DNA of 64,000 nt from assembly GCA_013407085.1 (NCBI GenBank), contig JACCGJ010000219.1, positions 141,552 through 205,551 of the forward strand, given 5' to 3'. A program made the position numbers and the translations under genes. Within the stretch, counting starts at the first letter, position 1. Every line of letters begins with the position of its first letter. Source of the DNA: Atriophallophorus winterbourni. Its lineage: Eukaryota > Platyhelminthes > Trematoda > Plagiorchiida > Microphallidae. The notes beneath the pieces are model-generated. The model searched no databases, was not told the DNA's origin, and saw only the letters and a list, made by a program, of their open reading frames with translations. Below are positions 44,649 through 56,530 of this stretch, in pieces.

Positions 44649-46637
44649 AATCTATAAAATATCTTGGTTTCATTTTTGATCAAAATGGTCGACACCCTGA
44701 TCCAAAAAAATATTCAAGCCATAAAAATCATGCCCCCACCAACGGATCTATCCACGCTACGATCATTCCTGGGACTTATCAGTCATTACAGTTCATTTGT
44801 TCCAGACATGCATCGTGTTCGTCATCCTTTAAATCATCTTTAAAAAAAACGTGAAATGGAATTGGTCAGCTGAATGTCAATCATCTTTCGAAAAAGTTAA
44901 GTCAATGCTCACTTCTGATTTGCTTCTTACGCACTATGATCCGAACATGGACATAACTGTTGTTTCTGATTACGGTATCGGAGCTGTCATTTCTCACATA
45001 TTTCCTGATGGTAAAGAAAAAGCAATCGCACATGCAGCCAGATCTCTGTCTACCACAGAGCGTAATTACGGTCAGATCGAAAAAGAAGCTTTAGCAATAG
45101 TCTTCGCAATCAAAAAGTTTCATAAAATGCTGTATGGACGTCATTTCACGCTCATAACTGATCACAAGCCACTCATCAGTATATTTGGTTCAAAGAAAGG
45201 TATTCCTGTTTATACAGCAAATCGTTTACAGCGTTGGGCTACCATGCTCTTAGGTTACAACTTTACCATAAAATATCAATCTACTGATGCTATTGGTCAA
45301 GCAGATGCATTATCCAGACTAATGGATTCACAGCGCCAGCAACCTGAGGATACCGTCATCGCGTCAATAACCGTTGAACCTGACATCAGTAATGTTTTTA
45401 CTAATATTATTCGTGCGTTACCAATAACCTCTGATATGATACATGAGGCTACTGCTCACGATACCGTCCTTCAGAAGGTCCTACATTTCAACCGCACCCA
45501 ATGGCCCCGTACATGTGACGAAAATCTTCAACCGTTCTTTCGGCGCCGTGGGTCTCCATCAGAAAACGCAGGATGCCTGTTGTTCGCAGAACGTGTGGTT
45601 GTGCCATCAACACTACAAAAGGATGTTCTCAAACAGTTTCACTTTGGGCATCCTGGCATTAGCCATATGAAAGCGTTGGCACGAAGTTATGTATATTGGC
45701 CTAATATGGATAAACAGCTAGAGGGTCTCGTAAAAACATGTTCTAACTGTCAATTGGCGGCGAAGACCCCTAGAAAAACCGAGTTATTTTCATGGCCCAC
45801 ACCAGAATCACCATGGTCCAGGGTTCATATTGATTTTGCTGGTCTGATTAACAATCAAAATTATTTGATCCTAGTCGACGCATTCAGCAAATGGCCCGAA
45901 GTGTTTCACATGGTTCGAGTCACTTCAAGTGCAACGATTACTAAACTGCAGCAGGTATTCAGCCGATTTGGTGTCCCAGATACTCTTGTTTCCGACAACG
46001 GAACAGCTTTCACTTCGGCGGAGTTTGCATCATTCTGTCAACAAAACAGTATTGAGCATTAACGCACGCCTCCGTTTCACCCACAATCCAACGGACAAGT
46101 AGAAAGATTTGTGGATACATTCAAGAGAGCACTCTTGAAACTCAGAGGGGAAGCAGCCACGTCAGACATCATTGAAAGGTTCTTGCTCAGTTACCGAGCC
46201 ACGCCGAATCCAATATACCTAACAGTGTATCCCCGGCAGAGGCACTCATGAATCGAAAGATTCGATTACCATTGGACATCATCCGTCCATCGTTTTCTAA
46301 TGAGATGCCTAGAAACCGACGCATGGAAAACCAGTTCAACCATCACCATGGAGCCGTCAGTCGGTTCTATAAGCCAGGTGCATCCGTACTGGCAAAAGAC
46401 TATCGAAGTGGTGGTGAAACATGGACACAAGGACAAATTGTTCGCCGCGTGGGACACGTGATCTATGAAGTTGATGTGCAATCTTCCATCTGGATCCGTC
46501 ATGCAAATCAGCTGCGCCCATCTTCTTTGCCCGAGATTGTAAACCACGATCCTGGTATTCCACTGGACATCTTGCTAGACACATTTGAACTACCTGAGAG
46601 GTTGACCATATCCTCGCCAGAAAAGCGAGATGTTTAA
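44649..46637 (+). pseudogene. Ty3/gypsy RNase H and integrase, broken into frames
   Basis: After frameshifts between 44640 and 44850, the frame 44851-46062 carries RNase H (VVSDYGIGAVISH, NYGQIEKEALAIVFA, ITDHKPLISIF). Integrase follows: the HHCC zinc finger (HFGHPGISHMK to CSNCQ) and part of the DDE core with the two Asp-containing segments (VHIDFAG and VSDNGTAFTS). A TAA at 46060-46062 and a frameshift near 46225 separate the last core part (PQSNGQVERF with the Glu) and a C-terminal domain at 46248-46637. RNase H active-site spacing looks normal. A functional protein is not encoded by this copy. Confidence 0.9.
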
Positions 46638-46744
46638 ACTAACTGTACACCAAGAAGATGGACCGACCGTGTTCGAAAGAAAGCCAAACCTTTGCAGCTG
46701 AACCCACGTAAACAGTCTTATCGTTGAAGACTTCCTGGGGGAGG

Positions 46745-46949
46745 TGTTAGGAGGGTCACCTCAAAACGAATTATACTTATCATTGTGTTTACTTTACACT
46801 ACTAATTCTTCTCCCTATTTTAGCCTACCCTTCAATTGGACTGTGGTGCTCTTTGTCCCAGCTTGTATCAATAGAACTTTCATCCAGAACCTCTCTGCTC
46901 AATTGTCTGTTTGAGATACAGTTTAATCTTAGAACCCGGGATTATAACA
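46745..46949 (+). repeat. 3' LTR
   Basis: 205 bp, matching the 5' LTR apart from about four substitutions. Preceded by the purine tract and followed by the ACAAC duplication (46950-46954). Confidence 0.95.
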
Positions 46950-47117
46950 ACAACCTTCAGAACTTATATTCAGAATGCACAAAATCAGCACCTTTCATAG
47001 TCGAACGAAGAATAGGGTGTGAACGCAAGGAAAAATTCTCACATTTGTAACCACCTTCCATAAGCAAGGGGAACCCTCCGTCTTTACCCAATCGTCATCA
47101 CTCACGAGGACCGTTTG

Positions 47118-47350
47118 CGGATGTGCACGGTTATGCAATCGTGCAGCACTTGTGGGCTGTGCGGCTAACACCGAGATACATTAATTGGCCATCGGTAGAG
47201 AGCTGCATGCTGGAACACGCTGAAGTCTCACAAACAATTCCATCTCTATTTTCTTTCGCCTATCTGCCTAGGTCTGGGGAACCTGACAGTATCTTAGCCC
47301 ACGTGCAGTCTACAACTGTGAGGCTTGTGCTTTCATTCATTCATTCACGA
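47118..47350 (+). repeat. R1 SINE-like repeat, near full length, plus a partial 3' copy
   Basis: From GTGCACGGTTATGCAATCGT to GCTTTCATTCATTCATTCAC. A second, very degenerate R1 3' end follows at 47365-47425 (GAGTGCAGTCTGTGGCTGTG). Confidence 0.75.
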
Positions 47351-47529
47351 TACCAGTAATTGCTTGAGTGCAGTCTGTGGCTGTGTGGCATTGTCTGAAT
47401 CAGATTTGTGATCACATATATGTCAACTATTGCTGAAGATTGAATTGATTGAATTCAATAAAAATTTCGGGACTAATTTCTACCGAAAGTCCTGGAGTTT
47501 GTCAAGGTTATTCGAGTACCTACTTACCT

Positions 47530-47830
47530 ACTAAAACTTATTCAGAGCCTTCGACAGATTTCACAACTCGCTAATTCTGTGCAAGGTTTTGGAATTGGTC
47601 CCCCACTCCTAACATGGATAGCTGTATTTCCCAGCGCCAGAACTTTGCGTGTACGAGTTCGTGAGAACTTTCCAAAATCCTTCCCAGTTGAATTTGGGGT
47701 ACCCCAAGGAACGGTTTTTGGCCCACGCCAATTTTGATAATTTACTAACGGCATAGATAAAGGACTCACATCACCAATCCACATGTTCACTGGTGACACC
47801 CTAGTATCCACATCTAACTGGATGTGGTGT
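47530..47830 (+). pseudogene. LINE reverse transcriptase fragment
   Basis: Across shifting frames it shows a KAFDR-type A motif, GPPLLTWIAVF-like sequence and a GVPQGTVFGP-like segment, the RT B region. Stops are present. Confidence 0.6.
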
Positions 47831-47864
47831 TAATCTTGAACTGATCGACAGCTTTGCTAACGTC

Positions 47865-48430
47865 GGCAGTTGTATATCTGCCGGCGGTTGTGTCGATCAT
47901 GAGATTTCACGTGTATGCAAAACGGGTGTAGCGTTTACTAGCCTGCGCCATTTTTAGGCGTCGACGCGGTTTCACTCTATACTAAGGGTTGAGTGTGCAA
48001 CGCAGTCGTGCGTGCTACACTGCTCTATGGATTCGAAACCCGGTCAATCCGAGCGGAAGCTATTCATCAACTTTGTCTACAATACCTGTTGCTGCGTAGA
48101 ATTGCTTGCGTTCAGAGGCAATAACGGAATACAAATAAAAAGTCTGCAAACCAGCTTTAGTACGAATAGGCTACAAACTGTGAGAAATTTTGATGCTTGC
48201 TCGTTTAGGAATGTTTCAAGAATGCCTCCTCATCGTTTACTATACCGCGTCCTTTTTGCAGATCCTGGAAGAAGCTGAGAGAAACGATAGGGTGGCCAGT
48301 CCGACGTGGCGCGTTAAGATGAAGAAACGCACAGCAGCGCGAGATTTAGTCAAGCGTACTCGTACTATATACTTAGATTTATTACAACAGACTTGGAGTA
48401 TCATGCATCGGTTTGGAACACGTTGCTAAA
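47865..48430 (+). pseudogene. RTE-type RT C-terminal fragment
   Basis: GSCISAGGCVDHEISRVCK matches the RTE segment GSCITAGGGLESEIGSR at 30 kb. Later, degraded TWRVKMKKRTAARDLV matches the TWKKALKRLT region. May be continuous with the preceding RT fragment. Confidence 0.65.
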
Positions 48431-48439
48431 AAAGGAATA

Positions 48440-49826
48440 ATTGCACTAGAACTGTCACAAAGTAATAGTACGAAGCTCGTCAATAAAATTGACTGCCTCT
48501 TATCTTACAATTTTTAAACGTTTACGCCGCATCTGAATTTTCACTTTAATTTATTTTCAAATTAATAAAACTTCCTAAATTCGTAATACTGTACAATATG
48601 TTTTACAAGACACGCTCTGCTGTCTCAAACACAACCATCCATACATTTGTTTTGCATTCATGCAATAACCTGAATTTTCAATTTTTTTGTGTACAATATC
48701 CTGTGGCAAACTTTTGCTACTTGTTGCAAAGTTACTGCAATATACTAATGACGTAATATTTAATTCAATTTTAAGTTGCACCGTTTAGAGCAGAACAAAA
48801 TTTCATTTTCCGGCCAGCTTCACCGTCTCGTAAGCGGATGCCGTTTCAAAAGCAGGCTTTTATTCAAACAAAAAACTTGTCTCAACCATCCCTGAATGTT
48901 GAAAATAGTAGTTTTAGCCAAATCAATCGAAAGTGTGCTTCAAGATCCTGTAACACGATGTAGTATATATGCTAATATGCGAAATTTTTCAATGTACAAT
49001 AAATTATTGGCTGTGGTTTTTAAAGCTCTTATGAACCTTGCAGTGTGAGAAATCATGGAATTTTTTGCTAAAACAGCAATTCAGATCAAAATGGATGTCG
49101 AGCAGTCCGCTAAAATCAGGGTACATGAAGGCTGTTCGTTAAAACAAAATTGTTCGTTTACTAGTTTGTTACTTCGAATTTATGTTGCATATCATATAAA
49201 ATAGATATTTTTTCAACTACATTTTTGATTGTTCTACTGATTATTCTTTTAGCGCTATAATTTGGCTTGAAATGTTTTGTCGTTTTTCTTTTTATTCTAT
49301 GATATCAATTAGGAAATAATTTCAGCAAATACCACACAGATATTACGTTCAAGAATTCACACAAGATAACAATATTACAACTGCCTTCAGGCGCAAGATA
49401 AACTCTGCATCACAAATATGCCATTTTGTTATTATCTGTCCCCTTGGTGTCTTTTCCTAAAACTTTTTCTACAGATCAAAGCTTCACGATTTTCATTCGA
49501 AATTCATAAAAGTATTTCTAGTGATTCTACTTTCATTGTGTATTATTCCACATGTGACATTGCATGATTATGGGTTACTTCTGTTTTTGAGCTGAGTGCT
49601 TTTCGTCAAAATATATTTAATAATCTTAAAATTCAGGCCTATTCAATAAATGAAGCAGAAAAAATTATAAGCTCTTGCGTGTTTTTTGCTGCATTGTTTT
49701 GCACTCACCCTAGATGCGATTGAAAATCTGAATTGTATTTAAACAAATAATTGTCATATGTAGTTTATTTTTCAGTTGTGCCAATGATCATCATTTAATT
49801 CAAAATCAATCAAAATTGATAACAAC
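48440..49826. other. AT-rich non-coding stretch
   Basis: Very AT-rich, with no open frame beyond chance and no tail or inverted repeat noticed. It borders the piggyBac left TTAA. Confidence 0.6.
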
Positions 49827-49830
49827 TTAA

Positions 49831-51834
49831 CCCTTTCATGCCTGAATTATTTTCTAACTTGAAATAAAATATTTTTTCTTCGGAAACGAGTTGATCAGAG
49901 GTGAAATAACACATATAATATAAAGAGTTTGTGATATTCACTTAATTGAGAAAATAACAAAATGTTACCAATTGGTTACATCCGGCAGAAGTCATCAGTT
50001 TTAGGCGTCATTTGCTTATGGCACTGCATTGTACTTTTGTGTGATAGCCTCTATAACATGTTTTGTCGTAGGTCAGACACAGAGCTACATTGCATTTTTG
50101 AGACCTCACTTTAGTCAATCCTTTTACACAGTGCTTGCATCTCTTCCGGGTTTTCGAGATGAGCGGCAAATGCCCAACGTTGTCGGAACGGACTGAATTC
50201 ACTGGGCAAGAGATTTTTCTCATCTTCTGTGTCGGTTGCTGCATGTCTGTTGTAGACCTTGGCATTCCTCTTGGACTTATGGGCGGAGTCATTAGAGCGA
50301 TTGCTATGTCTTCTTTGAAGTCAGAGTGACACATTCCTGTTGAACTCATGAAATCGGTATAACAACCAAGCATTTACCACACTCAGATCTAACAGATAGA
50401 AAATTCCTCATGTACCATTTCTTCGACTTGAAATCGGTACGATAATGTTCGATCAGCATATTGCACAAATCGACTCCGTCCATGAATTTGTTATATACTT
50501 TTACAATGAAAGGTCTTCCAACTTCTACATATGACTTCTGTTTTCGATCCCATCTCATCACTGTATCAGCCGGTTCTATTCCCGCATACGAAGAAAGTAG
50601 GTGAATTGGTTTGTTGTCAAACCACTTCACAGCTATTATATTACTATTGATTTCAAATCTGAAGTCGTAACTTCCTCTCCCATCTTTAAGTAGCAGTTTA
50701 TCATTCTTCAGTATACATCTTTTCAGCCTGTTCACCCTGACGGTAGACACATTGAGAATACCAGATTCCCGTACCTTCCTTGATAAGCCCAATGAAGAGA
50801 ACCAGTTATCATATAATAACTAGTAGTTCTTTTGCTTGGGTATACCTTCAGCAAGCCGAAGTGCGTGGGTTGATGACACTCCAACGTCGACATCTTTCTT
50901 CTTTCGATCCTTCCCCGTATAAATCTCGAAGTCATAAATAAGGCCACTCGATCCTGCTCTAGATATGACTTTATACCCCCATTTATGTGGCTTTCTTGGA
51001 TTGTATTGTTTCAAGGAGATATGCGCTTTGGTAGGAATGATTTGTTCATCCACGGCTTGATGTTCCTTTTGTGGAATTTTCTGACAGTTCGATTTGATGG
51101 AATCCATAATTGGTCGAATTTTGAATAGTTTGTCATTTTGTTGCCAACTTCCTTCTGCAAAATGTTATTATTAAAGTGAAGATAGCGCTTTATCTCCTCA
51201 TATCTGTCTCGACTCATATTACTCGAAACTTCTTTGAGGCTTAAGTCTTTTTTCCAGTACGTTCGATAACTAGGAACTTTGATTATACCAGTTAGGTCAC
51301 CATGGATGCCTATCAGAGGAGATCTGGGTCGTATGCGTATGAGTAAGTGTCCGCAGTCATCGATCGTGCGATCTGCCATGGAAACAATGAGCGCTACACG
51401 GTCGTGAGACACTTCCAACAGGCCTGTATGATTTTGGTGACCTCTGCCGGATCTAACATAAAGGTTACATCTATTTAAACGCAATGCATATCGAAGATTT
51501 TCTGATATATTCCAATTTTTTTACATAATGTCTTTGTAGGCATGACTAAGTTTATACTGGAACAAAATTTATAATTACTGAGACTTTCACACGATTTTTA
51601 TTCGGCTCACAAAACAGCAAATTGTGAGGATACGTTTGAAACCCGTACCAGCACATACTTTCTCCTTCACTGTGGACATGTCAATGATGATTGCGAACAA
51701 AGAAGAAAACCATCCTGCAGTTGACAAAATTCTGTATGCCGCCGTGCAAAAAAATTCAGAAAATTCAGTTAGAATTAGGTTAAAATGACTTGCGAACTTC
51801 ATGTAACCAAAAGGTTACATCCGTCCTGAAAGGG
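49831..51834 (-). mobile_element. piggyBac-family DNA transposon, about 2 kb
   Basis: Flanked by TTAA at 49827-49830 and 51835-51838. The ends begin CCCTTTCA in inverted orientation (CCCTTTCATGCC and CCCTTTCAGGAC). Both ends also carry a subterminal GGTTACATCCG. The interior encodes a decayed piggyBac transposase on the minus strand. Confidence 0.92.
50008..51500 (-). pseudogene. piggyBac transposase, few disruptions
   Basis: DDE-type cut-and-paste transposase. In order on the minus strand: an N-terminal region with MSRDRYEEIKRYLHFN; the first catalytic Asp in AVDEQIIPTK followed by KPHKWGYKV; the second in LYDNWFSS (around 50805); the segment VRVNRLKRC; and the later Asp in YNKFMDGVDL. A C-terminal Cys-rich region (RCKHCVKGLTKVRSQKC, 50050-50150) fits the piggyBac zinc domain. 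Visible lesions are one frameshift near 51120, one TAG at 50820-50822 just before LYDNWF, and another shift near 50370. The catalytic residues appear retained. Confidence 0.88.
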
Positions 51835-52214
51835 TTAAACGTGACCCCGCTTAACCAATCGAACAATAAACGTGCCAAATATATGCATCTATTATGTTAA
51901 TGACCAGTGTCAAGTAAGCCTACATTTTGATAGGTTCTGTCACGGTCCAAAATAGAAGCATTGGCCTCGAGGCACGCTATTACTTGTGCACATCCATATT
52001 TTTGGGCATACGCTGCCATGTGTGAGCCTCGTATACCCGTTTATCACATGTTAGTTACCACTTCTATGAGGACACATTTGTATATCGTTATATGTCAACC
52101 TGAAGTGAAGTAGCTAACACCATCTATTGTGGTTGCCCAACTGATGTGAACTCCCTGTCCGATTTTTCACGCATCTTATTATGTGTAGATTTTATGTATG
52201 AAGTATTAACCCCA

Positions 52215-55200
52215 TGCTACTTCAGCAGTATTACATGGTCAACGCGGTCGAAGGCTTTAGAGAAATTTAAGTAAATAACATCTACTCCTTTACCTTAATC
52301 AGCAAATCTGGTCCAGTAATCACGAGCCAAAAGTAAGTTAGAGGTACATGAGTGTCCTCTACGAAATCCATGTTGTTCTGCAGCGATAATATTGAAGCCG
52401 TCCGCAAAAGCCATGATTTCGTCGGCAACTATTGCCTCCATCACCTTGGACAGCACTGGGAGGAGAGTGACTGGACGGTAATTGGCGGGATCACTGCGAT
52501 TTCCACCCTTGAAGATTGGAGTGATGATACCTTCCTTCCAACCAGCAGGGACTTCAGAATTATCCATGAGTCGTTGAAAATACACCGCAAGCGGTTCGCT
52601 AAGTTGATCAGCAACTGCACGCAATGCTTTTGGCGTTATGCAATCGATACCCGGTGAGGAGTTGAGTCGAAGTCGCATGATTTTTTCTCGGACTCTGTTA
52701 GCAGAAAACATGGTGTAAGAGTTTAGAGGTAATGGGGACAAAAACAAAGGAAAGATTAGGGAGGGGTTTTGGAAAATGGGCATGTAATGTGATCTCAAGA
52801 CTGCTGCTGCTTCCTTTGATGTAGACGTGGAGCCTGCACTAGTACTAAGGGAGGGGATACCAGTCTGCACCTTCTGCCTTTTGTTGACAAATCTGTAGAG
52901 CATTTTGTTATTTTCCAGGAATCGAGCCGTAATTTTACTTTGGTGATCTAATTTATCCTGGCGCACTAGATCAGTGCAATGATTGCGTAATTTTCTATAA
53001 TGCTCCCAATCCTTCGGCAGTTGTGACAACTTAAACGCAGTCCAGCGGCATTTCTGCGGCACATCCATTTACGGGTTCTACTCCGGATGAGTGTGCCGGC
53101 ATTTTTTGGGGGAACCGGTCTTGAAACTGAAGAAAGCTCCACTAATTGGTGCCATTTGGTAACAAAATTGCGCCAAGTTGAATCCGAGTCACCTTCTAGC
53201 ATGAAGTCAAAGTTATTGGAGGCAACAACATTGTAGAGAGTATCGTAATTTGTAACCGTCCGCAGCTGAATGTCGTCTTGATCCGGGTAGTTAGCGTAAC
53301 ACACGAAGTCAAAAATCAGGACAATATGATCGCTTTTATCCAACGGAGGTTCACTCGAAACTTCCTCAATCATCAATACCTCGTTCGTCAGTAGGAGGTC
53401 TAGTAAAGATGGTGTCATTTCCGCTGTAACGTGTGGGTTCCGTCACGTGACTGTACAAAGGATGACTTTCTATCAGCTCATTTAACTCCCAAGCAAAAGT
53501 ATCGTGTGCAGGTTCAACACGCAAACTGGGCGAATTGAAGTCTCCCATCAATAAGATATGACTGTGCTTCATTGATAAGGCGAACCGCAAATAGAGTAAA
53601 ATACCGATATCAACAACAGGTTGGGCATTTGGTGGACGGTAGATTACAGCCAGTAAAGCAGAGTCTCTGTTTTTGAGCTGCAGACGGCAATAAAGCGGAT
53701 CTATGGTTTGTAGACGAATATGAGATATTTTTGTACAGTGGAGCAAAGAATTATCGTACATGAGAACTCCACCACCCTTGGTGGGACGATCTTTTATAAT
53801 GACAGTCATACCATCAAACATCATTTCGGCATCTGTAACGGACGGTGTTAACCATGTCTCAGTTGCAGCTATAACGTCGAAATGCTGAGCCGCATGTCGA
53901 GCACGAAGTTCAGGAAGTTTACTGAGCAGACCCTGGGCATTTGTGAAGAAACACTTCAGGCTTTCGCGGTGTAGAGCGGGGTTTTCACAGTTGTTGTGGT
54001 TGTTTATTGCGCCGATCCTGGAAGGACCGGGGGAGTTAAGTTTTTTGAGGCACAAACTATATCACCGACAGGACCACTTTGAAGTTTGCCGCTTCGCGTT
54101 TTATCAAGGGCAGAACGAAGGCGGATCTCGGAAGGCGCAAAACGTTTGTGTCGATACAAACTTTGTAACGCATCGCTCACCATAGATTCCAATTGGAGAG
54201 TCACTTTGAGTATATGGGGCCCTGAGCCCTTGTAGGTAGGCTAGACAGCCAATCGTTTCAAACCAATAGTCAAAGTATCAATTATTTTAATATGTTGTTT
54301 TATGAAACGCCATCGTTCGCAGTCATGAATGGTGTTTTTATTGGCATCCACGTCATTTAGTTCCGCAACTCCATGAATAAAGATGCTTTTCTTGTCGTTA
54401 TCTTGTTTCCAATTGAAGCTCGTATCCTTCTTAGCTTGCCATTCAATCCATGGCACGTCCGGAATTATATGAAAGGGTGAGGTTTCGTTGCGCAGGGTGT
54501 ATGCAGAAAGCAAAACGGATTCAACATCTACCAAGGATTTAAGCGTGACGCGCAGCAGTCTAGGCTCGCCAATATGTACTGATTTCGGATGTCTGGACAA
54601 ACACACAATATTCCTAGCCTCTGAAGAAATTTCGGATGACTCACATAGAGTCCGCCATTGTTCCGCTTCTTGCGCTTGTCGAGTTTTGAAACAGGGTGAA
54701 GTCGCTTCCGGCTCATTGGTGCATATCACGGTTAACGCCTCTATGGAACGGAAGCTTGCCTCCGGGGATATTGTCCTTGCTGCTGTGAAATTCACATGAG
54801 TATAGTTTTATGCTGAATCTGGAGACAATTTGTTGGTGGTGAATGAAGAACGAGTGCAGATCGGCAGAGAAGCAGCAGTAGTAGCGAATGTCGGATTCAG
54901 TGACCTTACTTGTGCTACGTTGGATACGGTTGGAGTGATGGATTGGAACAGAGAAGACAACTTGGCTTCTAAGGTGATTCCGAGGTTTGCTTATATTCAT
55001 CTATTTGCTTGGTCATATAACGCATGAGTGAAGTTTCAAGGCAGGTCACACAAAACCACAACTTGTTTTCATCTACTGAATGTTCTTTCAGCTCCTTAGT
55101 TGACAACCCTGAACACGGAGGATGGTACCACACAGAGCAGTTAATACCTTTTATGCCATCTTTTATGGGACGAGAGCATTGGCTATTACCACAGGTAAAC

Positions 55201-55345
55201 TTCTTGTCACTAGTTCTAACGATTTTAATTCCGGCGGATTGTGTCCACTCAGAAGCCCGAGGGATGCCGCTACGATTCTCTTGGATCCTTTTTGCAATCA
55301 CTGCTGTATTGCATACATTTGCAGATTTTCTGGTCATACCCATAT
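52215..55345 (-). pseudogene. CR1-like LINE, broken and lacking its 3' half
   Basis: On the minus strand, ORF1 (55345-54241, frameshifted) has a PHD-like finger (CSVWYHPPCSGLSTKEL). The endonuclease lies at 54055-53370 (ATETWLTPSV, VIYRPPNAQP, LLMGDFNSP). The RT start is at 53068-52295 (LNSSPGIDCITPKALRA, HGFRRGHSC), decaying after the KAFDRVDH motif at about 52230. The RT palm core and 3' UTR are absent, which is unusual because LINEs normally lose the 5' end. It is related to but distinct from the intact copy at 56-61 kb. Confidence 0.88.
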
Positions 55346-55439
55346 TGAAAGCCGTTAATAATCAAATAAATACGAAATCCAAAAAAATAGGGAGAAGACT
55401 TGCACACTGACCTTGAATTCGATTTGGTAAGTCGAAGAT

Positions 55440-55965
55440 ATCCAAATCACAATAAGCAAAAACGCTTTGGCAGTGGTGGTTGCTTCTCTGCAGCTTTTCA
55501 CCGAGAAAAATTCTTGGATGTTCGATTGGCTCGTTAGCCACTTACTGTCCTGTGAAACTGAACAAAACGGAACTGAGTGGGCCCGCGTTATTCAAGTGAA
55601 TTTTTGTACGGTGCTCAGCGTGATTAGGCAGTTCACACTTCGTTGGTGATTTCAATGCTGATTGATATTTAGAACACGAGCGAACCAGGTTCTTAATGTC
55701 TGAATTCATAAGACGCCATTACAGGAAGCTGTATGCTAGCGCCGTCTTACGATTTATCCCGGGATGACTTGTAGGAATTACCACTATCTGAAATCACGAG
55801 ACACTCATCCACGATTGAAAGGGCATGCTGACACTGTCAAAATTGCTGTCGTTCTGGGTCTTGCACAGTTTCCGGCCATCTGGATTTATGATAATTTGAT
55901 ATTGTTGTGAATATCCGATCTATTTCAAGATTATTACAAGAACTTTTATTCTATTTTCAACGGAT
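55440..55965. other. No feature recognised between two LINEs
   Basis: Stops in all frames. May be the 5' untranslated part of the older + strand LINE whose ORF1 begins at 55966. Confidence 0.4.
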
Positions 55966-56133
55966 TTGAATACGGTTACGACTCGTAAATCTGCAAAAGG
56001 AGATCATGCAGCACCGACTGCAAGGAAGCCTCAAGAGAATGGGGGCTCCGCTGCTCACTCTGGGGATTCTTGTCTGGTTTGTTTGAAACAGGTCGCCAAT
56101 AACGCTAAAGCTGTTCAATGTGAAATTGGTTTA
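55966..56133 (+). pseudogene. Older + strand LINE, ORF1 N-terminus before the insertion
   Basis: Starts MNTVTTRKSAKGDHAAPTA and reaches the first half of a zinc finger (CLVCLKQVANNAKAVQCE), where the CR1-like element interrupts it. The other half resumes at about 60810 with MWIHIRCGGMK. Confidence 0.75.
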
Positions 56134-56530
56134 GTCAATAGTCCATAGTCAATAGTTTTATTGTGGTAATAAAAGCTGATAGCTTGTAAGAAACCACTGG
56201 GTGGTGTGTACAGAGGGTCGCACAAAGCGTGCTAAAAAGCATACATGATGAGAGAAAAACGGAGGCAAATAGGCCTTATAGCGGGCCATGTTCGCGTATA
56301 GCATACACCTTGATTGGACATTTGTGGCTTTTTATAGGGAGAAGTGTCAGCCCAAGACACATTCCCACCACGTCCTCCAGTGCATGACGGACTTGCGGAC
56401 GGTTGCTTTGGCGTGAGCAACGTTGATGCTTGCAAGCTGGGGAGAAAAAACTGGAAAAATGTTAGTTATTTATGGATGTGAGTGGTATGTAGTATAATGG
56501 GGTAGAACGGAATGGCGAAAGATAAACAAG

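Larger units (their letters stand above)
42005..46949 (+). mobile_element. Ty3/gypsy LTR retrotransposon, complete but frame-broken
   Basis: A 4,945-bp element with 205-bp LTRs, an ACAAC target duplication and a purine tract CTGGGGGAGG before the 3' LTR. Pol order is protease, RT, RNase H, integrase, which is Ty3/gypsy. The LDTASD protease with a LLGLDWI segment suggests the Mag-like group; this is inference. Breaks near 44640, 44705, 44845, 46060 and 46225 prevent full translation. Confidence 0.93.
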
